Assembly: GCF_001039355.2 (NCBI RefSeq)
Contig: NW_019775596.1
Location: 62,001-126,000 of the forward strand
Reading direction: 5' to 3'
Source: Lingula anatina
Lineage: Eukaryota > Brachiopoda > Lingulata > Lingulida > Lingulidae
DNA length: 64,000 bases
Of this stretch, positions 22,651-64,000 are shown piece by piece. Positions within the stretch are counted from its first letter, which is position 1. Every line of letters starts with the position of its first letter. The position numbers and the translations under genes are program-made. A model generated the notes under the pieces. The model was not told the DNA's origin and searched no databases. It saw nothing but the letters and a program-made list of their open reading frames with translations.

Positions 22651-23940
22651 CTGAAACTAAAAAAAGTTAAATACAAGTTAAAGAAAACTATAAATAGTGC
22701 CTTAAAGTATTCTTACTTAATGACTAAAAATTGCCAAATTAAGTCAAGAGATTATCAACAAAAGCAAAGCAATCACCCTTAAAGAAATTTTGATTTTTAC
22801 TTCTATCAGCTGTTAAAATTTTAAGTTACAAATTTTCCATTCTCCATTCTCTGCTCATGACCTTTATTCTATGACTCAAAAGCATTTACATATTAAACAT
22901 GTAAAATTTTTTTAAATATATTTTCATGAAATTTCTGCATACATTGGTTTCTGATATTTTGTTTTATATGCTGAAACAAATATCAGATATGCTAACCCCC
23001 CCCCCCCCAAAAAAAATCAGATATGTTAATTGTATTACTGTCATTATACAATGCTATTAATTCTTTTTTAGATTTTAAAAGAAGTGTTCAATTATACCAG
23101 TAGTTTTTTAAAGGCATACCTGACTGACACCCATCCTTAGTTGTTACACCTTATTGGCACCAACTTTTTAAAACCATTAATACAACAACTTTGTATTGTA
23201 TACAGTACAAACCTTATATTTATATAATTTTTTTTTCATTTGTTCATTCCTCTGTTACTGTTACTGTCACTATTATTATTATTATTACCATCATAACTAA
23301 CTTGATGAGTTCATTATTTTAATCATAAAAGAAACTAGTCTTAAACTGAAACTAAGTTTCCAATGATTCAACGGTGTGATAAAATGGTATCAATCCCCAA
23401 TCAGTTTTTTCAATAAATTGTATCAATACCCCATCAGTTTCCTCAATAAATTTACTTGACGACTTACAACGGACTATTACCAAGTATTCGGTCACTTGTG
23501 CATAATAACAATGGAAATCAACCACAAGCATAATTTATGTATGAACAGTGGAATAAGTATGTAGAAAAATAAGTATAGCTTTAAATCTAATGTGTAACAA
23601 CACGAACTGGCTGCATGCATTGTTACTTAGACATAAAGGCGATCAGCATAGAAAAAGAAACACATACACCTTTAAAGAAAATGCAGAATTTTGACATTTA
23701 GCAAATGAATGAATACTTTTACCGTCAGACACCTGTTTTGTGGCCTTCACCTTTTAATTTCATAAAGAATAGCACACGGAACAACGTAATCCATTAGAAT
23801 TTACTTGAGCATAAAATTTTCATCTTTTCATATTCACATACATAATGACTTATAATGATTGTATTTCTTTTAAAAATGAAGATTTTATTTATTATATCAT
23901 ACAATAATATATTTGATTTACTAGATTATGTATTCTTTGA
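22651..23940. other. Intergenic, AT-rich
   Basis: No certain gene. Contains a C run near 22997-23008 and a short ATT tract near 23272-23286. Confidence 0.4.
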
Positions 23941-24029
23941 AATTGACCTTCCCAACGTAGCCTCGTTTCGATGTTGCCTGGGACAAATATGGAGGACGTA
24001 TACAATTATTGACTTGTCAAAGATACAAG
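23941..24029 (+). other. Possible non-coding first exon of CCDC162
   Basis: A locally GC-richer block (CTTCCCAACGTAGCCTCG and onwards) ends at ACAAG|gtgcgt, an acceptable donor. The first CCDC162 coding exon has an acceptor (TTAGTGCAG) at 25401-25403, 14 nt before its ATG, so at least one upstream exon is expected. This block is the best candidate, but transcript data would be needed to accept it. Confidence 0.28.
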
Positions 24030-25403
24030 GTGCGTATTTTTATTTACACCTTTCGGGAGTTGTTGGTTATAAAGCTGCAGAAAGATAGGAAACTTGTGCG
24101 TTTTACAAGTAACATTTAACTTGATTTCTTTGTGAACACGGAGAAATAGCCATCCTACAGATGCCTTTATGAATCGATTCTACTGTTATCGGTTACACTA
24201 TACAGTAATATGCAGGCTCATTTTAAATGTTGCCATTTACAGTTTTCCTATTTACAAAAGGTTATTACAAAAGCCTTGTGATGTAGGAGAAAAAAATCTT
24301 TTCCGCAAATTGTCAACAAAATAATTTAAACAAGTTTGCAGTAAGCATTTGCTGATGGGTGTAAGAAAAAAAAGTTTTTTTATGTACAGACACAGATGTG
24401 TCTGTACATATTGCCATCACCTGCGTCTGTCGTCGCCGTCGCCGTCGCCGATCATGTCGCCGTGCACTTTCAGCGTTAACACCATAAGTGGAAGACAGTT
24501 TTACTTTTTGGCTTTATATTTACAGAGCTGATGAATATTCATAAAACGCAGGTCAAGTTCGAAAATCAGCATGATCAGGCCATTATTGTAGAATTTATGC
24601 TGTTTTTTCACTTTTCAGCATGTATGCAACACTGTTAACACATTTCAAGGAAAACTGATAGGCCTGTTGTCATGAAACTCACAGGAGTAATCAATCTTAC
24701 TAAAACGCAGATCAAGTTCGAAAATCGGNCCGAGTTGGAAAAGCAGTCTAATTGGCTTCTTTTTCTGGAAGTTATACATTTTCAAAGTGTGAACTTGAAC
24801 TGCCATGGGCCTGAAGCCTTATGCTTGTTACGCATTTTACTTACATTGGTATTACCTGTTGAGCATAATTAAAATTTGATATTGAATTTGCAGTTTAACA
24901 TAATGTACTTTTGCATCAGAATTGACAGTAGCCTATTTTGTGCATAGTTATTTCCTGCTTTTTGTCTGTACATTTGACAGCTTTGCTGCCTTGTTTATAT
25001 TTGGTCTTAATTAACGATAGCACGAAAATTCATGCGTTAGCACTCCTATTGACGATTCTGATATGTACTGTCTGTGCACCTGAATTTTTGTGCTAAATTA
25101 ATGATTAAAGGTGCATTTTTCTGGAGTTAAATGTATTGTCCTTTCAATAACCATCCTTTGAACCCCTGCTCTTACATAATTCTGTAACAATCGGACACCA
25201 AATTTTTTTTTCAAAATTTATTTACAGTTATAGAGTGTCCAATTAAAGACCTATTTTTAAACAGCTCTGATCTGTGAAATGATATGCACAGCTTATGTAC
25301 CAAACTATCATTTGATTGAAAATTTATTTTGGCAAGGTATTTTACTTATAAAATGAAGAAATATTTCAAGATTGATTGAAATATGTTATGCTCGTTAGTG
25401 CAG
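24030..25403. other. Probable first intron of CCDC162
   Basis: AT-rich, with a perfect hairpin at 24381-24410, a GTCGCC tandem run near 24431-24450, and an unknown base at 24729. A 25-bp stretch (AAAACGCAG then TCAAGTTCGAAAATC) occurs twice, near 24545 and 24702, so the N may mark a contig join. Confidence 0.4.
24381..24410. repeat. Perfect 14-bp hairpin
   Basis: TATGTACAGACACA, a 2-nt spacer (GA), then TGTGTCTGTACATA. Exact inverted repeat of unknown role; likely the core or end of a short palindromic repeat. Confidence 0.8.
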
Positions 25404-25417
25404 ATATTATAACCAAA

Positions 25418-58103
<32,686 letters not shown>

Positions 58104-58111
58104 TCTCCCCC

Positions 58112-58972
58112 CTGACACAATGGACCTGTCCAATATTCCTTTCTGACACAATGGACCTGTCCAATATTCCTTTCTGACACAATGGACCTGTCCAATATTC
58201 CTTTCTGACACAATGGACCTGGCCAATATTCCTTTCTGACACAATGGACCTGTCCAATATTCCTTTCTGACACAATGGACCTGGCCAATATTCCTTTCTG
58301 ACACAATGGACCTGTCCAATATTCCTTTCTGACACAATGGACCTGGCCAATATTCCTTTCTGACACAATGGACCTGGCCAATATTCCTTTCTGACACAAT
58401 GGACCTGGCCAATATTCCTTTCTGACACAATGGACCTGGCCAATATTCCTTTCTGACACAATGGACCTGGCCAATATTCCTTTCTGACACAATGGACCTG
58501 GCCAATATTCCTTTCTGACACAATGGACCTGGCCAATATTCCTTTCTGACACAATGGACCTGGCCAATATTCCTTTCTGACACAATGGACCTGGCCAATA
58601 TTCCTTTCTGACACAATGGACCTGGCCAATATTCCTTTCTGACACAATGGACCTGGCCAATATTCCTTTCTGACACAATGGACCTGGCCAATATTCCTTT
58701 CTGACACAATGGACCTGGCCAATATTCCTTTCTGACACAATGGACCTGGCCAATATTCCTTTCTGACACAATGGACCTGGCCAATATTCCTTTCTGACAC
58801 AATGGACCTGGCCAATATTCCTTTCTGACACAATGGACCTGGCCAATATTCCTTTCTGACACAATGGACCTGGCCAATATTCCTTTCTGACACAATGGAC
58901 CTGGCCAATATTCCTTTCTGACACAATGGACCTGGCCAATATTCCTTTCTGACACAATGGACCTGGCCAATA
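58112..58972. repeat. 31-bp minisatellite, 28 copies, in the CCDC162 3' UTR
   Basis: The unit TGACACAATGGACCTGGCC plus AATATTCCTTTC repeats every 31 bp from 58113; unit starts are exactly 31 apart through 58950. Copies 1, 2, 3, 5 and 7 have CTGTCC; all others have CTGGCC. It begins about ten bases after the CCDC162 stop codon, so it should be transcribed as 3' UTR. The last unit mutates into CCAATAAAC, creating a poly(A) hexamer. On the minus strand all three frames are open, which is why long repetitive frames appear there. Confidence 0.97.
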
Positions 58973-58974
58973 AA
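58969..58974 (+). terminator. Possible poly(A) signal in the final minisatellite unit
   Basis: AATAAA produced by divergence of the last 31-bp unit. A second AATAAA lies at 59880-59885, so CCDC162 transcripts could end at either. Confidence 0.4.
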
Positions 58975-60451
58975 CACGGTGGAGTGCTCCAAAGCAATAT
59001 TAAACTGGATCTGTTTGAAAGGAACTTTCCTTTTAAATTAGTATTATTCCATAAGATCCAAGGAAATTATTTGGACTTTGACTAAGGGGGTTCATTCTTG
59101 GTAGGAAATCTACTATTGATATAGATTTTTTATTCTTTATTCTTGATGCTTAATCTCAACTTTATCTAGTATTCCGTCCATTTAAAACAATCTAAACTGT
59201 GGTGTAGGTAAACTGGAATTGCATGTACATGTTTATCTGTGATAAAACAAAGACAATCAGTTAAAAGATTAGTACAATCTATTTGCAATACGTATCACAA
59301 GTAGTCGTTTTATTTATTTCCATTTTTATAGGGAAAGGGCATCTTTTTTTTCGTGAAAAGACTTACATATGTAAGTAATGTAATGTAAATAGCTTATGCA
59401 ATCATCAATAGAAGGCGAATTCTATGTGTACCTAAGTCGTGTAAATAACATAATATTTAAGCTTATGAGTTTTTTCTTTCTGTTATAATTATTGTTTTTT
59501 ATCTGTGCCAATTTTAGTCATGTCATTCTCAGACTGGCAAAATAATGTCCAACATCTAAATTATTTTCTTCATAAATGGACAAAGTATCCTAATCAGACT
59601 ATGGACATTTCTTGTCACCAGTTATCCATGTGTTATATTTTATGTGGCCTACACTGCTGAATTTAGAAGTGAAGCATTTTTTATTTTATTTTTATATAGA
59701 AATATGATCCAAGAAACTTTCTTAAGAATACATATGGTATTTGATGTTCAAGGAAGAGGCAATTGATCCAACATATTTGCTGATCTGTGCTGTTCCGATC
59801 ATTTCTTGTCACTTTTTGTAGATTTGATATAAAAATTGATTTAACATAGATATTTTTAATGTCAATCACATATTATATAAATAAAACGAGCTTGTATGCA
59901 AAATATCGTGTTTTCATTCTATAAAACATTTATTACTATATTAAAGTATCTGTTTGTACAATAGTATATGAATACTTCAAAAATTCTTACAACAGCAGTA
60001 GAATATTGAGCAATAGTGTCCAAATGACAAAAAGTATACGAAATGTTTTAATTCAAAGGGATCGTATCAATTATAAATCCCTCTAAAACTGTAAAAGCAT
60101 GGCACCACTTCTGATGACAAATAATTTTTTAAATAAGTTATCAGAGCATGATTTTACAATTTTTTATGAAAAAAAAACATCTTGGTTAAATCTTGAGTTT
60201 TCTTGTAATAAATATTCTTAACAAATTCAACTGGTTATGTCTGCTCAACTGTGAACTATACAACTGAGAGATGAACGATTTCCATGCAAATATTATAAGA
60301 TATGCCCTTCATACACATGGGATATCTCCATTGGTGTTGCAGCTTGAGTATATTTTCCAAAATGTGCAAATGGTCTTGAAATACCTCCAAATATGGTTAA
60401 AGTCACCATTATTGCATGTCCATATATGGTCAAGTCAGTTAAAATATGTCC
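58975..60451. other. Tail-to-tail intergenic region between CCDC162 and CFAP276
   Basis: Contains a second plus-strand AATAAA at 59880-59885 and a minus-strand AATAAA (TTTATT at 59929-59934) that could serve CFAP276. No other gene was seen. Confidence 0.5.
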
Positions 60452-61879
60452 TTATGTGGTGAAGAACCCACCATCAGGTTTCCTAGAATATCCTATATTT
60501 GTTGTTTGTGTGTGATTTCCATCAATTGCATTTTTGACACTATGAATACTTTCCTTCTTGGTCCATTCAGCAATTTCAAGAGGGTGGTTAAGCGGCTTGG
60601 GCTCCACTTTGATAACTTTGACTCTGTTTTTCAGGACTCTCCTGCAAAGAAAGATAATGATATGGTTATGAAATGCAGGAATCTAAGGATAATATAACCA
60701 ATTAAATACATTATATAATGTATTACTACATGATATGGCTATTTTATATGCTCAGAATCTTTAAAGTACAACCAAGGTTTCTGAGTCAAGGTGAGCCATC
60801 TTCTTCATTTTAAAATTTCCATTCATGCTCACTGAAATTCAGCAGCATTTGATTGGAGTTTACCAAACTCATCATAAATGCTAGATAGGCCTGCCTATTA
60901 ACTACTTTACATGTGCTTCTGTGAAATCATGAAATCCAGAAAACTACATGTGCATTTGCAATCATCTTTATAAGCTTCAGTAAGACTTGCCACTGACTTC
61001 CAGTCTGATAAGTACGTAAATATGGAGGTTTGAAAAATGAAGAAGATCTGGCATGTATTGGATGTGAACCTCAGGGTGTCCTAGAATCAACAATTTGTGA
61101 AACAGAATATTCACAGACTTATACTGTTTTGGTAACAGACTGTCTCTTTAATAAATTATTAGTCTGCAAAAAAAAAAAGAAAAAAAAACTTTTCAAACCT
61201 ACTGCAAGCAAGTCCACGATAATTTGTTGATCCACCTAAGATCAATTTGACTGCCATTTGGCAAGGGCCAAGTGCATTTGACACACAGTGCATAAATAAA
61301 CACATCTTACCCATGCTCCATTCCTATTGTCTCAGGTTGAAAAAGGGTATGGTTTCTGTTTTTAAACAGTTCATCGTGGTGATTGTACTGGGACTTCAAG
61401 ATGAAGTCAAGACTGTCCACAGGGGCCAGGGGGTCGTAGTAGTACACCTCTCTCCTGGCACTGGTCAGGGTAGCCGTGCTGTTGAGTCTTCTCCATGGGT
61501 CAAATGTCTGGGCAAGATGTGTGGGAAGTGTGTAAGGAAGTTTCTGAAAAGGTGTAAAGCATATATATGAAAATATACGTGTAATTGAATTTATCACGCT
61601 TCAAATGCTATTTTAATTTTAATCATAATACCCCAATTATTAGAAATTATGCTCGTAGAATTTTAATTAAAATTATTGAAAATAAAAAAAATCTAACTTT
61701 GAGCCCTGTCACTTTAACGCAGTTCATTCATATAATTTTAAAAAATTTAAAGTTCTCACAAACTTTTCAATAAAAGTGATTTTTGCTATTTAAAAACTTA
61801 CCAAAGAAGATCTTTGTCCAACAAACTGATCGTCATTTTCAAATCTTGGGAAAGGGTAACAGTCTCTTGTGTATGGCAT
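60452..61879 (-). CDS. CFAP276: CFAP276 (C1orf194) homologue, ciliary microtubule inner protein
   Basis: Three minus-strand exons: 61879-61802 (26 codons from ATG, donor gtaagt), 61543-61311 (acceptor CCTTTTCAG, donor gtaaga) and 60641-60452 (acceptor CTTTGCAG, stop TAA at 60454-60452). All junctions keep phase, giving 166 aa; the human protein is 169 aa. Diagnostic segments match the family as I remember it: MPYTRD at the start, KLPYTLPTHLAQ, DPWRRLNSTATLTSARRE, YYYDP, SQYNHHDELFKN, KKESIHSV, and the C-terminal YSRKPDGGFFTT. CFAP276 binds inside the doublet microtubules of motile cilia and flagella, and mutations in the human gene are linked to a Charcot-Marie-Tooth neuropathy. It is tail to tail with CCDC162 and head to head with the ELAPOR-like exon. 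Confidence 0.95.
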
Positions 61880-62361
61880 ATTTGGTTTTAGCTGCGGCTG
61901 CAAAAACGCGTCTTCTGCACCGGCTTGGTAGGCTACAAATGCCAAAACAAACTCCACGCTTCAGCTCGAAGTGTTGAATGGGCTCTATGGCAACCACCGA
62001 TGCATCATGGGAGTTTGATGTTGAAAATTATATAGTTCTTTATAAAAATTAGTTTGTATATCTGGGACTGAATATTCATGATTTAGAATAACGATTTGCA
62101 TTTAATAATATACATGTAACTGTACTTACAACATTTCTTAATATCCCTGTTTTACGAGATAATAACTTCCGGTAGAAATATCTGCGCATGCTTCGGGTTA
62201 GAAAAGGTTGTGAGAGAAAACATCGTCGAAGGCCTAGCTGGCCAAACGTGAAGCAGTAAAACGGCGGCTTTAAAAATATTCCAGCTTATTGGAACAAAAA
62301 TTATTTAGAGGGTTAGTCATTGTATCTCTAGTGGATATAAGTGCAATAATTAGTGTAGGAT
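61880..62361. promoter_or_regulatory. Probable bidirectional promoter between CFAP276 and the ELAPOR-like gene
   Basis: The two start codons face away from each other across about 480 bp, which is GC-richer than its surroundings. It contains CTGCGCATGC near 62182-62192, close to the NRF-1 motif. It also contains ATGGCAACC near 61987-61995, which resembles one half-site of an RFX X-box, the element often found at ciliary genes, about 110 bp upstream of the CFAP276 ATG. The other X-box half is not visible. Confidence 0.5.
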
Positions 62362-62448
62362 ATGGGGCTCTCATGTATATTTTTTACGGCGCTGCTTTTG
62401 ACTGTGTTTTGGAGCGTCCATGCAGACGAATTGCCAACCTGTCAGGCG
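62362..62448 (+). CDS. First coding exon of a signal-peptide protein, probably ELAPOR1/2-like
   Basis: ATG at 62362 opens MGLSCIFFTALLLTVFWS and then VHADELPTCQA, ending GCG|gtaagt (87 nt, phase 0). The hydrophobic run followed by VHA is a good signal peptide and cleavage site. The mature start DELPTC resembles the ELxxC at the beginning of mature ELAPOR1 (KIAA1324). In human, ELAPOR1 sits head to head with CFAP276, the same arrangement as here. ELAPOR proteins are single-pass endosome/lysosome-associated membrane proteins with Cys-rich repeats; those exons would lie beyond the window. The identification rests on synteny and a short motif. Confidence 0.55.
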
Positions 62449-64000
62449 GTAAGTGTTATTATTATTATTATTTTTTCTTTGTTCATTTTTCTTTGTCTGC
62501 TATCTTGTCTTGTCAGAAGTCAGTGATAACATTTACAGAAAAAAAGCCTGCAAATGGACATTTTTTGGCGAGAGTGGCTTTTAACCTTTTTTATGTCATT
62601 TTTTATTAAATATCACTGTCAGTCACTAATATGAATATAATTTATTTTTGTGATGTAATTTTTAAGGTAATTTATCTAGACGGTTGTCTGAACAGTAAAT
62701 GGATAGTGTAACCTATTTTATTGGTACAGTTAGAAATACTGTCAACAACAGCAGCTGCAGTAGATTATTACGGCTGTGTCAACAGCTCTCTTCTGATAAG
62801 AAAACATGTTTGTCAATTTATTTATCAAACAATCCAGAGAAAAAAATGGAACTAAGCACATAGATTGGTTTAAACAGCTTTTTCACCTGGCCTAAAACTT
62901 CAGTGCTTCATACAAAGGACCCTCATCTCCTTGTCATTTAGTAATGCTAGCAACATGTACCAGTATAATTTATATGGAATTACTCCTTTGTTATATGGCT
63001 TCATATACTGTGAAATATAAAAGACATCATGGGAAAGCTGAAATGATTAAAAAATGAAACATTTCCCAGGTTTTTTTTTTTAATTTGAGTATACTCTTAC
63101 GTATATCTTATTGTTGTGATTTTTGATCATTTTTCCTCTGAAATATCATATGAAGAATATACACGTAAGTTGAAAGCATATGGCTGGTTTTTCTGTTGTG
63201 TAGAATTTTATCTTCCTCTGTACATGACTTAAGTCTGGCTAGTTGGGGAGGGGGGTGTTTTAGTGTTACTGGTACGTCTTTCTGGTGGTCTTAGATATTG
63301 ATAGCAAGTCTAGGATCCTATTACGCAGCTTTCTCCCACATACACACAAAAATGGTACATATAATAATGATTGACTGAAACAGTATGATAAATTTACCTT
63401 ATATAAGGTAGTAAATTATAGCTGCATAGTTGTTTATTAGGACTGTGCTATCCTTTTTATTACAAACACTAGTTTCTGTTCTGGTATCAAGTCTACATTC
63501 AGCAAATCATAAAAGACTAGAAATTATTATTTTACTGTACAGTCATTTTCATGTGATTCTGTGAATGAAATCATCTATAAATTATAACTGCGTAGTTGAT
63601 CCCTTTTGATACCAGTATCAACTAGGATCCATACTTTAGTCATAAATATGTTCACCATGTTATTAAGCATGTGGTTGGCAGACAATATGAAGGACTATTG
63701 ATTTTTTAGCTGGCTTTACCCACATTCAGTGCGTATTTTACCATAGACAAGTGCATAAATGTGCAAATTAGTCATGCAAGTTTGTTGGGAACTAAAACCA
63801 AATAAAGATAATGGATGGTTGATTAAGGTAATGTGCAGCTGACATATATTATATCATTATGGTTGGTGGTAGACCTTCGTGAAAGTCTGCTTCATTTATA
63901 TGTTGTAGGTGAAGCAATGGCTTAGGGAACCTGTTGCCTTTAGTTTTTCAGAAATAAATGCAGGCTGTAAAACTGAAATAATTGTCTATGATAATAGTTG
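62449..64000. other. First intron of the ELAPOR-like gene
   Basis: AT-rich sequence to the window edge with no further exon recognised. A short ATT tract follows the donor, and a G run occurs near 63246-63256. Confidence 0.45.

Noticed and set aside
58112-58972. Regular repeats that might suggest a CRISPR array
   Set aside because: The 31-bp units are directly contiguous with no unique spacers, in an animal gene 3' UTR.
61247-61570. 107-codon plus-strand frame
   Set aside because: Antisense shadow of CFAP276 exon 2.

Overview
The window is nuclear DNA of a marine invertebrate animal. It is AT-rich, its genes are split into many short exons with GT-AG introns, and it carries long microsatellites, several families of short inverted-repeat elements and a few N gaps typical of a draft assembly. 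The encoded proteins (an interleukin-17-like cytokine, CCDC162, CFAP276, and probably ELAPOR) are bilaterian. A mollusc or other lophotrochozoan is my best guess, with an ambulacrarian possible; the sequence alone does not settle it.

Layout. Positions 1-15,900 are mostly gene-poor and repeat-rich. On the minus strand lies an IL-17-like gene (exons 6020-6234/6252 and 3397-3646). There is also an unrecognised two-exon CxxC fragment (575-688, 808-864) and a weak TATA-promoter candidate near 11.72 kb. Three families of short inverted-repeat transposons are dispersed here. Positions 15,943-17,909 hold the first two coding exons of an unrecognised coiled-coil protein. Positions 20,929-22,650 hold a possible minus-strand series of three phase-compatible exons of unknown identity.

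The dominant gene is a CCDC162 homologue on the plus strand, 25,418-58,103. I could join 56 exons, all in phase, into one open frame of 7,080 nt (2,359 aa). It has a DUF4549-type N-terminus, a long helical middle and a C-terminal coiled coil. It contains several very small frame-preserving exons (15, 24, 33, 54, 57 and 96 nt), one GC-AG intron, a triplicated splice acceptor at exon 18, and a CACTA-like MITE inserted in an intronic tandem repeat. Immediately after its stop codon is a minisatellite of 28 copies of a 31-bp unit.

Tail to tail with CCDC162 is a three-exon CFAP276 (C1orf194) gene on the minus strand, 60,452-61,879, encoding a ciliary microtubule inner protein. Head to head with CFAP276, about 480 bp away, is the first coding exon of a secreted or membrane protein (62,362-62,448). 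It fits ELAPOR1/2 by its N-terminal ELxxC motif and by the same head-to-head CFAP276-ELAPOR1 arrangement known in human. CCDC162 is little studied, so a shared ciliary role with CFAP276 is only an inference from adjacency.
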